From Herbaspirillum rhizosphaerae_A (lineage in GTDB: Bacteria; Pseudomonadota; Gammaproteobacteria; Burkholderiales; Burkholderiaceae_D), in NCBI RefSeq assembly GCF_046025915.1, contig NZ_JAQQFR010000001.1, positions 124,001 through 188,000 of the forward strand: a DNA stretch of 64,000 nucleotides. Direction: 5' to 3'. This document shows, in pieces, positions 1-8,265 of the stretch (position 1 is its first letter; each line of letters begins with the position of its first letter). The position numbers and the translations under genes were made by a program. The notes under the pieces were generated by a model. That model worked only from the letters and a program-made list of their open reading frames with translations, was not told the DNA's origin and did no database searches.

Positions 1-499
1 TCACTTCTTCCACGTTGCCGTTGAAATCGGTAAAAGGACCATCCTTGATACGTACCAGCTCGCCCACTTCGTACAACACCTTTGGACGCGGCTTTTCGAT
101 GCCGTCTTGCATTTGCTGCATGATCTTATCAACTTCATGCGGCGGAATAGGCGTTGGGCGATTCGACTTGCCGCCGATGAAACCAGTGACTTTGCTGGTG
201 TTCTTCACCAAGTGCCAAGTTTCATCCGTCATTTCCATTTCAACCAGGACATAACCTGGGAAGAAACGACGTTCGGTTACCGACTTGTGACCATTCTTGA
301 CATCAACAACTTCTTCCGTCGGCACCAGAATCTGGCCGAACTGCTCTTCCATGCCGGCGCGAACAATGCGCTCGGTCAGTGCACGCTGCACACTCTTTTC
401 CATGCCGGAATAGGCATGCACAACGTACCAGCGCTTTTTACTCGCGCTTGAAACGCTTTGCGCACCAATCGGTGCGCTGTCTTGTGTGCTATCGCTCAT
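1..499 (-). CDS. nusG: Transcription termination/antitermination factor NusG (partial, 3' end outside window)
   Basis: NusG binds RNA polymerase and couples it to Rho or to the ribosome. The frame starts at ATG 499 and stays open to the window edge; the TGA at bases 3-1 is out of frame, so the gene continues. About 166 residues are visible. After a polar extension of about 20 residues comes the NGN start KKRWYVVHAYSGMEK, and near the edge the KOW motif GELVRIKDGPFTDFNG. The start codon lies 2 bases after the secE stop, so the two are surely cotranscribed. The N-terminal extension is longer than in E. coli NusG; otherwise it is standard. Confidence 0.95.
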   Translation of the reverse strand, partial: MSDSTQDSAPIGAQSVSSASKKRWYVVHAYSGMEKSVQRALTERIVRAGMEEQFGQILVPTEEVVDVKNGHKSVTERRFFPGYVLVEMEMTDETWHLVKNTSKVTGFIGGKSNRPTPIPPHEVDKIMQQMQDGIEKPRPKVLYEVGELVRIKDGPFTDFNGNVEEV

Positions 500-501
500 T
501 T

Positions 502-882
502 TTATTTCCAGCCCAAAATTACGTCATACAACAGGAATTCGAGCAACTTGTCCGTACCCCACAAGAAGATTGCCATGATCAACACGAAGGCGAAAACGAT
601 CGCCGTGATCTGCATTGCTTCTTTGCGTGTAGGCCAGACAACTTTTTTGGTTTCACGTACTGATTCTTTGGCAAAGCCGACGAAGCCGCGACCTTGCGCC
701 GACGTCCAGGCAAAACCAACTGCCACCAGCAAACCTGCGACCAAAGCCAGTGCACGCACAGCTGTAGCTTGACCCGACAACACGAAAAAACCGACCACGC
801 CGGCAAGCACCGCTACGATTGCCAGGGCAACCTTGAGCTTGTCGCTTGATGCGCTGACGGTTTGTACAGGCTGGTTAGACAT
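502..882 (-). CDS. secE: Preprotein translocase subunit SecE
   Basis: SecE is the essential clamp subunit of the SecYEG channel in the inner membrane. At 126 residues it has the enterobacterial length, with two N-terminal hydrophobic segments (about residues 17-35 and 41-60) before the conserved cytoplasmic amphipathic stretch FAKESVRETKKVVWPTRKEA and the final essential membrane helix (about 92-112). It sits between tRNA-Trp and nusG, the classic order, and ends 2 bases before nusG. Confidence 0.96.
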   Translation of the reverse strand: MSNQPVQTVSASSDKLKVALAIVAVLAGVVGFFVLSGQATAVRALALVAGLLVAVGFAWTSAQGRGFVGFAKESVRETKKVVWPTRKEAMQITAIVFAFVLIMAIFLWGTDKLLEFLLYDVILGWK

Positions 883-917
883 TTATTTACTTTCAGTACC
901 CTACACACCTGAATCGG

Positions 918-993
918 TGGCAGGGGCGGAGGGCATCGAACCCCCAACCTCCGGTTTTGGAGACCGGCGCTCTGCCAATTGAGCTACACCCCT
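918..993 (-). tRNA. tRNA-Trp (anticodon CCA)
   Basis: 76 nt including an encoded CCA end. The anticodon loop reads CTCCAAA between a five-pair stem CCGGT/ACCGG. The acceptor stem AGGGGTG pairs with CGCCCCT with one T-G wobble, and the T loop is GTTCGAT. It lies between tuf and secE, the usual place for tRNA-Trp in betaproteobacteria. Confidence 0.97.
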
Positions 994-1057
994 ACGTTTA
1001 AAACACTTGCCTGAAGAACCTGGCCAGCCAACTTAATGCTTGCCGCTCAGACATCAA

Positions 1058-1090
1058 CGCCGCGAGACGGGAGCTTCCCGAATCGCGGCG
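1058..1090 (-). terminator. Strong hairpin 3' of tuf
   Basis: An 8-bp perfect outer stem (1058-1065 with 1083-1090) encloses a second 5-bp stem CGGGA/TCCCG (1068-1072 with 1076-1080). It starts 17 nt after the tuf stop and lies before tRNA-Trp. No T-run follows on the minus strand, so it may be a partial terminator, a processing site or a 3'-end stabiliser rather than a full stop. Confidence 0.5.
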
Positions 1091-1106
1091 ATTGCTACTC
1101 TTTTTA

Positions 1107-2303
1107 TTACGCGTCAGGCAGGATCTTGGCAACAACACCTGCACCGACAGTACGGCCACCTTCGCGGATCGCGAAACGCAGACCTTCTTCCATCGCGATC
1201 GGGTTGATCAGCATCACTGTGATCGACACGTTGTCGCCTGGCATAACCATTTCCTTGTCCTTCGGCAACTCGATCGAACCAGTCACGTCCGTTGTACGGA
1301 AGTAGAACTGTGGACGATAGTTGTTGAAGAATGGTGTGTGGCGACCGCCTTCGTCTTTCGACAACACATAGATCTCGCCTGTGAAGTGCTTGTGTGGCTT
1401 GATCGAGTTTGGCTTCGCCAACACTTGACCGCGCTCCACGTCTTCACGCTTGGTGCCGCGCAGCAGCACGCCAACGTTGTCGCCTGCCTGACCTTGGTCC
1501 AGCAGCTTGCGGAACATTTCAACGCCAGTACAAACGGTGTCTTGTGTGTCACGGATACCAACGATTTGCAGGGCTTCGCCAACCTTGACGATACCGCGCT
1601 CAACACGACCGGTCACAACGGTACCGCGGCCGGAGATCGAGAACACATCTTCCACTGGCAGCAGGAAGGCGCCGTCAACAGCACGTTCCGGTGTCGGGAT
1701 GTAAGTGTCCAGTGCTTCGGCCAGTGCCATGATGGCTTGCTCGCCCAATGGGCCAGTGTCACCTTCCAGAGCCAGCTTCGCCGAACCCTTGATGATTGGC
1801 AGGTCGTCGCCTGGGAATTCGTACTTGGTCAACAGCTCGCGCACTTCCATTTCGACCAGTTCCAGCAGCTCTTCATCATCCACCATGTCAGCCTTGTTCA
1901 GGAACACGATGATGTAAGGAACGCCAACTTGACGCGACAGCAGGATGTGTTCGCGTGTTTGTGGCATTGGGCCGTCTGCTGCGGAGCAAACCAGGATCGC
2001 GCCGTCCATCTGCGCAGCACCGGTAATCATGTTCTTCACATAGTCGGCGTGGCCTGGGCAGTCAACGTGGGCGTAGTGACGGTTGGCTGTTTCGTATTCG
2101 ACGTGGGCTGTGTTGATGGTGATGCCGCGTGCCTTTTCTTCTGGCGCCGCATCAATTTGATCGTAGGCCTTCGCTTCGCCGCCGAATTTCTTCGACAACA
2201 CAGTTGCGATTGCTGCTGTCAGCGTGGTCTTGCCGTGGTCAACGTGACCAATCGTACCAACGTTCACGTGCGGCTTGGTCCGCTCGAATTTGCCTTTTGC
2301 CAT
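1107..2303 (-). CDS. tuf: Elongation factor Tu
   Basis: EF-Tu is the GTPase that brings aminoacyl-tRNA to the ribosome. All G motifs are present: P-loop GHVDHGKT at residues 19-26, RGITIN switch I near 59, DCPGH near 81 and NKAD near 137, followed by beta-barrel domains 2 and 3. The length is 398 residues. GGAG lies just upstream of the ATG. It follows tRNA-Tyr, -Gly and -Thr, the same order as E. coli tufB, so this is the tRNA-linked copy. A second tuf in the str operon would be expected elsewhere. Confidence 0.98.
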   Translation of the reverse strand: MAKGKFERTKPHVNVGTIGHVDHGKTTLTAAIATVLSKKFGGEAKAYDQIDAAPEEKARGITINTAHVEYETANRHYAHVDCPGHADYVKNMITGAAQMDGAILVCSAADGPMPQTREHILLSRQVGVPYIIVFLNKADMVDDEELLELVEMEVRELLTKYEFPGDDLPIIKGSAKLALEGDTGPLGEQAIMALAEALDTYIPTPERAVDGAFLLPVEDVFSISGRGTVVTGRVERGIVKVGEALQIVGIRDTQDTVCTGVEMFRKLLDQGQAGDNVGVLLRGTKREDVERGQVLAKPNSIKPHKHFTGEIYVLSKDEGGRHTPFFNNYRPQFYFRTTDVTGSIELPKDKEMVMPGDNVSITVMLINPIAMEEGLRFAIREGGRTVGAGVVAKILPDA

Positions 2304-2402
2304 CTTAGACTCCTAACGATTGATGAGAATGTTCAGGCAACGCGCCCGATCGACTTGCTGACTTTGAAGCGCTAATTGCTGTAACAACAACTGCAATACA
2401 AC

Positions 2403-2477
<75 letters not shown>

Positions 2478-2526
2478 TTACCTGCCAATTGCGCCAACAA
2501 CCAAACGACGCAACCGGACAAAACTT

Positions 2527-2600
2527 GGAGCGGGTGAAGGGAATCGAACCCTCGTCATAAGCTTGGAAGGCTTCAGCTCTACCATTGAGCTACACCCGCG
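2527..2600 (-). tRNA. tRNA-Gly (anticodon TCC)
   Basis: 74 nt with encoded CCA. The anticodon loop is CTTCCAA (TCC), the acceptor GCGGGTG pairs with CACCCGC, and the T loop is GTTCGAT. It lies between tRNA-Tyr and tRNA-Thr. Confidence 0.96.
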
Positions 2601-2661
2601 AGGAACTACATCGAACTACCTATCACTTCACAGCCGCAACAAATGCAAACTGATCCCAAAA

Positions 2662-2747
2662 TGGTGGAGAGGGCTGGATTCGAACCAGCGTACTCGTAAG
2701 AGGGCAGATTTACAGTCTGCTGCCATTAACCACTCGGCCACCTCTCC
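2662..2747 (-). tRNA. tRNA-Tyr (anticodon GTA)
   Basis: 86 nt class II tRNA with a long variable arm and encoded CCA. The anticodon loop is CTGTAAA (GTA), and the acceptor GGAGAGG pairs with CCTCTCC. It is the first gene of the tRNA-tuf-secE-nusG unit. Confidence 0.96.
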
Positions 2748-2763
2748 GCGCAGGGAACTCAAA

Positions 2764-2792
2764 ACTATAGGCGAACACTTATCCCTTGTCAA
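2764..2792 (-). promoter_or_regulatory. Near-consensus sigma-70 promoter of the tRNA-tuf operon
   Basis: A perfect -35 TTGACA (2792-2787), a 17-nt spacer and -10 TATAGT (2769-2764) lie 17 nt before the tRNA-Tyr 5' end. The strength fits a tRNA/tuf operon. Confidence 0.85.
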
Positions 2793-2834
2793 CTAAAATG
2801 CGAGAAGAGATGCATTATTTTTTCTTTGACGCCC

Positions 2835-4103
2835 TTAGTTTCCTGAAATCACGTCATTGGCGCGACGCCCGACCTGATTCCAGGGCGCAATTCTAACCAG
2901 CATCGCCATTCCCGGCAACGCCAGGATGAAGCAAAGGATAAAAAAGTTGAACCAGCCCATATCGGCCACGATATAGCCGACCGAAGAATTGACGAAAGTC
3001 CGAGGCACTGCGGCCAGGCTCGTAAACAACGCAAACTGCGTTGCCGTATAGCGCGGATCGGTTTCGCGCATGATGTAGGCAACGAATGCCGCCGTGCCCA
3101 AACCAACGCCAAATGCTTCAAAGCCGATCACCAAGGCCAGCACCAGCGTATCGGCCCCGGCCTGCGCCAACCAGGCGAAACCCAGAATGGCGACAGCCTG
3201 GATCACCCCGAATACCCACAGGGCCTTGTTGATGCCCAGTCGGATCATCCAGACGCCGCCGACAATCCCGCCCACCACACTGGCCCAAAGGCTGGTGGTC
3301 TTGGAGACAACGCCGATCTGCGTCATCGAAAAGCCGAGATCGATGTAAAACTTGGTTGCCAGCGCGGTCGCCATGCTGTCACCAAGCTTGTACAGAAAGA
3401 TGAATCCCAGCACCCACAGCGCCGAACTCCAGCCGTCGCGCGTCACGAATTCCTGAAAAGGCATGACCACGGCCTCGCGCAGGCTTTTTGGCGGCGAACC
3501 GTAGACCTTGGGCTCTTTCACCAGCAAGGTACAGATCAAGCCAGGCAGCATGAACGCCGCAGTAATCCAGAACACGCTTTGCCAGGCCATCAGATCCGCC
3601 AGCACCAGCGACAAAGCGCCGGGCACCATGCCGGACAGCTTGTAGGCGTTGACGTGGATGGCGCTGCCCAGGCCAAGCTCTTCTTCCGGGAGGATTTCGC
3701 GGCGAAAGGCGTCGATGACGATATCCTGGCTGGCGGAAAGAAATGCCACTACCGATGCCATGAAGGCGATGGTGCCGACCTGCGTGTGCGGATTGAGCAT
3801 CCCCATGCCGCCAATGCCGAAAAACAGCGCGATCTGCGTGAAGAACATCCACCCGCGGCGACGTCCCATCTTGCCGAAGTGAAAGCGGTCCATCAGCGGT
3901 GACCAGAGAAATTTCCAGGTATAGGGAAACATCACCAGCGCGAACAGACCGAGCGCCTTGACGTTCAACCCCGATTTCGCCAGCCACGCCTGCAACAGAC
4001 TCAACAGGATGAACAGCGGCAGCCCCGAAGAAAAGCCCAGAAACACGCAAATCAGCATGCGACGATTGAGATAGCTATGCCAGGAAATCGGGGATGAGGT
4101 CAT
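2835..4103 (-). CDS. ampG: AmpG-family muropeptide permease (MFS)
   Basis: An MFS transporter resembling AmpG, which imports anhydro-muropeptides from the periplasm for cell-wall recycling. About twelve hydrophobic segments are visible, and the N terminus LNRRMLICVFLGFSSGLPLF followed by MFPYTWKFLWSPLMDR is characteristic of AmpG. A longer frame opens at 4163, but its first 20 residues (His/Cys/Pro rich) look non-coding. I place the start at ATG 4103 (422 residues), though neither start has a clear ribosome site. Standalone gene after the tRNA operon. Confidence 0.85.
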   Translation of the reverse strand: MTSSPISWHSYLNRRMLICVFLGFSSGLPLFILLSLLQAWLAKSGLNVKALGLFALVMFPYTWKFLWSPLMDRFHFGKMGRRRGWMFFTQIALFFGIGGMGMLNPHTQVGTIAFMASVVAFLSASQDIVIDAFRREILPEEELGLGSAIHVNAYKLSGMVPGALSLVLADLMAWQSVFWITAAFMLPGLICTLLVKEPKVYGSPPKSLREAVVMPFQEFVTRDGWSSALWVLGFIFLYKLGDSMATALATKFYIDLGFSMTQIGVVSKTTSLWASVVGGIVGGVWMIRLGINKALWVFGVIQAVAILGFAWLAQAGADTLVLALVIGFEAFGVGLGTAAFVAYIMRETDPRYTATQFALFTSLAAVPRTFVNSSVGYIVADMGWFNFFILCFILALPGMAMLVRIAPWNQVGRRANDVISGN

Positions 4104-4254
4104 AAAGAAGCAATGAGGGGCAATTGGATGGTGCGCACGGCAAGACGCCGGCGCTCCGCTCATGATGCGTAGACATACATGAGCGGAGGCGTTTGCGGAG
4201 TATAAGGAATTTGTCGGCGCCGGTCTGTTTTTCCGGCGCGTCCACCAGAGCCGG

Positions 4255-4857
4255 CTACTTCTTTTTCAGACGAAAGACCGCAAGGCTGCCGCGCCAGTTG
4301 GGCAAAAACGTGACCGGCTTGCCGTCATGCAGCGCCACGCATTCGAGCACCTCCAGGCCGACTTCATTGGCCAGCTGTTCAAAGTCCTTGATGGTGGCGC
4401 AACGCAAGTTAGGTGTGTCGTACCACTCGTAAGGCAGCGACTTCGACACTGGCATGCGTCCGCGCAGCAATGCCACACGGTGAGTCCAATAAGCAAAGTT
4501 GGGGAAGGACACAGTCGCCTCGCGCCCGACACGGGCGATTTCTCGCAAAATGCCTTCGACGTCCTTGACCATCTGCAGCGCCGACAGACATAGCACGGTA
4601 TCAAAGGCATTGTCCTCGAACATCGCCAGACCGCCTTCCAGATCCTGCTGGATCACGGAAACGTTGCGCGCAACACATTCGGGGATGCGCGCGTCATCGA
4701 TCTCGATGCCATAACCGCTGCAAGCCTTGTCGGTCTGCAGATAGTCGAGCATCACACCATCGCCGCAACCGACGTCCAGTACTTGCGAGCCCGCGCGGAT
4801 CCAGTGAGCGATGAAGGCAAGGTCGGGGCGCAATACGCTCAGTTCAGGGAAATTCAT
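4255..4857 (-). CDS. metW: Methionine biosynthesis protein MetW
   Basis: MetW is a small Rossmann-fold protein with a SAM-binding motif that works with MetX in acylating homoserine. The 200-residue product has the motif I sequence VLDVGCGDGVML near residue 28 and a C-terminal WRGSLAVFRLKKK. The ATG at 4857 overlaps the metX stop as ATGA and has GGAGGAG 6 nt upstream; the GTG at 4863 is less likely. Overlap with metX implies translational coupling and shared control by the leader RNA upstream of metX. Confidence 0.93.
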   Translation of the reverse strand: MNFPELSVLRPDLAFIAHWIRAGSQVLDVGCGDGVMLDYLQTDKACSGYGIEIDDARIPECVARNVSVIQQDLEGGLAMFEDNAFDTVLCLSALQMVKDVEGILREIARVGREATVSFPNFAYWTHRVALLRGRMPVSKSLPYEWYDTPNLRCATIKDFEQLANEVGLEVLECVALHDGKPVTFLPNWRGSLAVFRLKKK

Positions 4858-5993
4858 GCGCACTCCTCCAAGGCGATTTCAGCCCACACGCGTTGATAGT
4901 ATTCGCGCAGCAATTTCATGTAGCGCTCATCCTCGAGCAAGAAGGCATCATGGCCATGCGGGGCATCGATTTCTGCATAGGTCACGCGGCGCTTGTTGCT
5001 CACCAGTGCCTGTACCATTTCGCGGCTGCGCTCTGGTGAAAAACGCCAGTCGGTCTTGAATGACGCCAGCAAAAACTGCGCCTTGGTGTTGGCAAACGCC
5101 TTCGCCAGATCGCCGCCGAAATCCTTGGCGGGATCAAAATAATCGAGCGCCTTGGTGATCAGCAGGTAGGTATTCGCGTCGAAGTAGGTCGAGAATTTGT
5201 CACCCTGATAGCGCAAGTAGGATTCGATCTCAAAGTCGATGCCGAAACCGAATTGATATTCACCCGAGCGCAAATCACGGCCGAATTTTTCGGCCATGTC
5301 ATCGTCGGATAAATATGTGATGTGCCCTACCATGCGCGCTACACGCAGGCCGTTTTTCGGTACCACGCCATGCGCGTAAAAGTCGCCGCCGTGATAGTCG
5401 GGATCGGTCAGGATCGCCTGACGCGCAACGTCATTGAAGGCGATATTCTGGGCCGACAATTTTGGTGTGGAGGCGATGACGATACAGTGGCGCAAACGAT
5501 CGGGAAACATCATGCTCCAGGCCACCGCCTGCATGCCGCCGAGCGACCCACCCATGACCGCGGCAAACTGCGCGATACCCAGTTGATCGGCCAGGCGCGC
5601 CTGCGCATTGACCCAGTCCTCCACCGTCACCACCGGAAAACTCGCACCGTAAGGCTTGCCGGTTGCCGGATTGGTGTGCATCGGGCCGGTCGAACCAAAA
5701 CAGGAGCCGAGGTTGTTGACGCCAATGACGAAAAACTTGTCCGTATCGAGCGACTTGCCCGGCCCGACCATGTTGTCCCACCAGCCCACATTGTCCGGAT
5801 CGTCGGCGTAGACGCCTGCCACATGATGCGAAGCGTTGAGCGCATGGCACACCAACACGGCATTGGACTTGTCGGCATTGAGCGTGCCGTAGGTTTCATA
5901 CATCAGCATGTAGTCGGCAAGCGACGTCCCGTTCTTGAGCGGCAAGGGCTCGGGAAAATGCATGATTTGCGGCGATACGATTCCGATCGACAT
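4854..5993 (-). CDS. metX: Homoserine O-acetyltransferase/succinyltransferase MetX
   Basis: Alpha/beta-hydrolase that acylates homoserine, the first committed step of methionine synthesis (379 residues). The nucleophile elbow GGSLGGMQAVAW and the C-terminal DAPHGHDAFLLE with the catalytic Asp/His are present, as is the conserved start PLPLKNG. A longer frame to 6035 exists, but ATG 5993 (MSIGIVSPQ) has AGAGAG just upstream and is the usual family start. The acyl donor (acetyl- or succinyl-CoA) cannot be decided by eye. Its 200-nt leader carries a SAM-II-like riboswitch and terminator. Confidence 0.95.
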   Translation of the reverse strand: MSIGIVSPQIMHFPEPLPLKNGTSLADYMLMYETYGTLNADKSNAVLVCHALNASHHVAGVYADDPDNVGWWDNMVGPGKSLDTDKFFVIGVNNLGSCFGSTGPMHTNPATGKPYGASFPVVTVEDWVNAQARLADQLGIAQFAAVMGGSLGGMQAVAWSMMFPDRLRHCIVIASTPKLSAQNIAFNDVARQAILTDPDYHGGDFYAHGVVPKNGLRVARMVGHITYLSDDDMAEKFGRDLRSGEYQFGFGIDFEIESYLRYQGDKFSTYFDANTYLLITKALDYFDPAKDFGGDLAKAFANTKAQFLLASFKTDWRFSPERSREMVQALVSNKRRVTYAEIDAPHGHDAFLLEDERYMKLLREYYQRVWAEIALEECA

Positions 5994-6045
5994 GGGCTCT
6001 CTTTGTAATCTCACAGTTAAACCATCCACAGACAAAACTATGGAT

Positions 6046-6083
6046 TAAAAACAAAAAAGCCCGGAAGCTTGCGCTCGCGGGCT
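6046..6083 (-). terminator. Intrinsic terminator in the metX leader
   Basis: Stem AGCCCG/CGGGCT (6083-6078 with 6063-6058), with further pairing inside, is followed on the minus strand by TTTTTTGTTTTTT. It lies between the SAM-II-like aptamer and metX, 53 nt before the start codon. The 5' arm GCCCGC can alternatively pair with GCGGGC of the aptamer (6159-6154), the arrangement of a transcriptional OFF switch. Confidence 0.85.
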
Positions 6084-6111
6084 AAATAATGGGCTTGTCT
6101 GTTACTGCTCC

Positions 6112-6196
6112 AAGCTCGCTTTAGCCGTATTTAGATGGAACCTGGGTTCCGGCGCCCGCAAGCTGAGGTTTGGATAAACCATTCAAATCGGCGCAG
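6112..6196 (-). promoter_or_regulatory. SAM-II-like riboswitch upstream of metX
   Basis: SAM-II motif elements appear in order on the minus strand: P1 5' arm GCGCC (6194-6190), immediately GATTTGA (6189-6183), a variable loop with a small hairpin GGTTT/AAACC, then GCTTGC (6163-6158), P1 3' arm GGCGC (6156-6152), an inserted hairpin GGAACC/GGTTCC, and finally CTAAATACGGCTAAA with the core GCTAAA at 6125-6120. GAG after it can pair with CTC before GCTTGC to form the pseudoknot. SAM-II elements are known upstream of metX and other methionine genes. The P1, core and order are seen directly; the class assignment comes from memory of the consensus. Confidence 0.75.
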
Positions 6197-6203
6197 TGGT
6201 GTA

Positions 6204-6232
6204 AGAATAACCAAGTCGAGGCATGCCGTCAA
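6204..6232 (-). promoter_or_regulatory. Sigma-70 promoter for metX-metW
   Basis: -35 TTGACG (6232-6227), 17-nt spacer, -10 TATTCT (6209-6204). The predicted start near 6197 falls just before the first paired base of the riboswitch (6194), which supports both calls. The -35 lies inside one arm of the ptsI 3' hairpin. Confidence 0.65.
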
Positions 6233-6252
6233 ACCACGATTGACGGCATGCC
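6220..6252 (-). terminator. 13-bp hairpin after ptsI
   Basis: Perfect 13-bp inverted repeat (6220-6232 and 6240-6252) with a 7-nt loop, 11 nt after the ptsI stop. It probably ends or stabilises the gsh-pts transcript. There is no strong T-run after it, and its downstream arm doubles as the -35 region of the metX promoter. Confidence 0.6.
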
Positions 6253-6263
6253 ATTACAGCAAC

Positions 6264-8057
6264 TCAGCGACGGCGTGCGGCCGTCGCCTTGATCTCCGGT
6301 TCAGCGTTGAGCGTGCGCAATTGCGCCATGGCGGCTTCGATCACGGACGGCTCAGTGGCTTTCAACACCTTCTTGACCTGCGGTTCCAGCAAGGTCAGAT
6401 CGCTGTTGAGGATTTCCTGCTTGACCGACAGCAGTTGCGACGGATGCATGGAGAATTCCAGCAAGCCCATCCCCAGCAACAAACGCGTCCATTTCACGTC
6501 ACCCGCCATTTCACCGCAGACGGCGACAGGAATACCCGCCTTGCGCCCCATCGCAATCACGCTCGACAGGAGGAACAGCACCGCCGGATGCAGCGGATCG
6601 TAGAGATGCGCCACTTCATGATCGACGCGGTCGATCGCCAGTGTGTACTGAATCAGATCGTTGGTGCCGATGGACAGGAAGTCGAGGCGCTTGATGAAAA
6701 TCGGCAAGGCCAGCGCAGCAGCCGGGATTTCGATCATGGCGCCGACCTCGATGTCTTCGTCGAATTTTTGCTTGCGCTGACGCAACTGCTCCTTCGCTTG
6801 CTCGATCAGGGCCAGCGTCTGATCCACCTCGAAAGCATGCGCCATCATCGGGATCAGCAGCTTGATCGGGCCAAAAGCGGAAGCGCGCAAGATCGCCCGC
6901 AACTGCGTCAAGAACATCTGCGGCTCGCTCAGGCAATAGCGAATCGCACGCAAACCCAGAGCAGGATTCAACGCAGTTTGTTCATCTTCGTCCAGCGGTT
7001 TGTCGGCGCCGACGTCGAGCGTGCGGATCGTGACGGGGCGCCCTTTCATCGACACTACCGTCTGGCAATACGAATCGAACTGTTCGTCTTCCGTAGGAAA
7101 TTTTTCCAGATGACCGGCTCGCCCCATGAACAAGAATTCGGAGCGGAACAAACCGACACCATTGGCGCCTGCTTCCAGCGCAGGCGCGCTATCCGTAGGC
7201 AACTCGATGTTGGCCAGCAGGGTAATTTCGGTACCGTCCTGCGTGATGGCAGGCGTCTTCTTGAGGCGGCCGAGCTTCTTGCGGTCGCGCAGCATGCGCT
7301 CCTGGCGCGCACGGTATTGCGCCAGCACCAACGGCGACGGATTAACGATGGTCACGCCGGCGTCGCCGTCGATGATGAGGACGTCGTCCTGCTTGACCAG
7401 CGCCGAGGCGTTGTTCATGCCGACGGCGGCCGGAATATCAAGACTGCGGGCAACAATGGCCGTGTGCGAGTTCTGGCCGCCCAAGTCGGTAACAAAGCCA
7501 CCGAAAGCACCGTCGCGGAACTGCAGCATGTCGGCAGGCGAAATATCGTGCGCCACGACGATGATGCTGGCGGTGGCACCATCGCCGCCTTCGGCCGGCG
7601 GCAGGTTGATTGCGCTGCCGGTAAGTACTTTAAGCACGCGATCGCCGACTTGCTGAATGTCGGCCTTGCGTTCGCGCAGGTAAGGATCTTCGATCTCGTC
7701 GAACTGCGCCGATAGCCCATCGATTTGCGTTACCAGCGCCCATTCGGCGTTGTAGTAGCGATGCCGGATGATATTGAGCGGCACTTCCGCCAGCATCGGG
7801 TCGGACAGGATCAGCGCATGCACGTCGATGAAGGCGCCCAATTCAGGCGGCGCTTCTTTCGGCAGTTCGCTGCGGATGGTCTGCAACTCCTGATGGACGG
7901 TGGCGATGGCGTTTTTAAGGCGTAAGACTTCCGCCTCGACCTGATCGTCGGGAATGAGGTAATGCTTGACGTCGAGAGCGGCGGGGGCAAGCAGATGCGC
8001 GCGGCCGATCGCGATGCCTTTTGAAACTGGGATACCGTGTAAGGTAAAAGATGCCAT
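6264..8057 (-). CDS. ptsI: PTS enzyme I (phosphoenolpyruvate-protein phosphotransferase)
   Basis: Enzyme I takes phosphate from PEP and passes it to HPr. The 597-residue protein starts with the EI motif GIPVSKGIAIG, carries the phosphorylated histidine in GGQNSHTAIVAR (His about 198), and has the PEP-binding barrel signature GLFRSEFLFMGR and the C-terminal VCGEMAGD with its Cys. It is the last gene of gshA-gshB-EIIA-HPr-EI. No sugar-specific IIB/IIC is present here, so the chain probably serves regulation rather than sugar uptake. Confidence 0.96.
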   Translation of the reverse strand: MASFTLHGIPVSKGIAIGRAHLLAPAALDVKHYLIPDDQVEAEVLRLKNAIATVHQELQTIRSELPKEAPPELGAFIDVHALILSDPMLAEVPLNIIRHRYYNAEWALVTQIDGLSAQFDEIEDPYLRERKADIQQVGDRVLKVLTGSAINLPPAEGGDGATASIIVVAHDISPADMLQFRDGAFGGFVTDLGGQNSHTAIVARSLDIPAAVGMNNASALVKQDDVLIIDGDAGVTIVNPSPLVLAQYRARQERMLRDRKKLGRLKKTPAITQDGTEITLLANIELPTDSAPALEAGANGVGLFRSEFLFMGRAGHLEKFPTEDEQFDSYCQTVVSMKGRPVTIRTLDVGADKPLDEDEQTALNPALGLRAIRYCLSEPQMFLTQLRAILRASAFGPIKLLIPMMAHAFEVDQTLALIEQAKEQLRQRKQKFDEDIEVGAMIEIPAAALALPIFIKRLDFLSIGTNDLIQYTLAIDRVDHEVAHLYDPLHPAVLFLLSSVIAMGRKAGIPVAVCGEMAGDVKWTRLLLGMGLLEFSMHPSQLLSVKQEILNSDLTLLEPQVKKVLKATEPSVIEAAMAQLRTLNAEPEIKATAARRR

Positions 8058-8230
8058 CGCGTTTGTCTCCTGCGTTATTTGTTATGCCTTGATGTAAATC
8101 ATGATCGCGGTAGCTCTCAAAACCTTACCGGACAACGCCATGTTTGGCAATCATGCGGAAAAACAAGTGGGAAACAAACAGGAAAAATTCGATATTTACG
8201 ACTGATTTGCGACGACTAATGAGGATGAAT

Positions 8231-8250
8231 GACGGCCCAAGATGGCCGTC
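8231..8250 (-). other. Hairpin in the ptsH-ptsI spacer
   Basis: GACGGCC/GGCCGTC with a 6-nt loop, 15 nt after the ptsH stop, within a 208-nt spacer before ptsI. No T-run follows, so full termination is unlikely. It could stabilise the upstream message or set the HPr:EI ratio. Confidence 0.4.
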
Positions 8251-8265
8251 GTCCCCTGCAATGCC

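Noticed and set aside
1092..2375. 427-codon open frame on the plus strand opposite tuf
   Set aside because: It is the antisense of EF-Tu, rich in His/Cys/Trp, and exists only because of the codon bias of tuf.
6036..6263. SAM-I (S-box) or SAH riboswitch
   Set aside because: The S-box kink-turn and GG-rich core, and the SAH CGAGGAGCG core, are absent; the SAM-II core order fits instead.
6135..7715. 526-codon open frame on the plus strand opposite ptsI
   Set aside because: Antisense shadow of Enzyme I with Gln/Arg/His-rich composition and no recognisable motif; it also covers the riboswitch.
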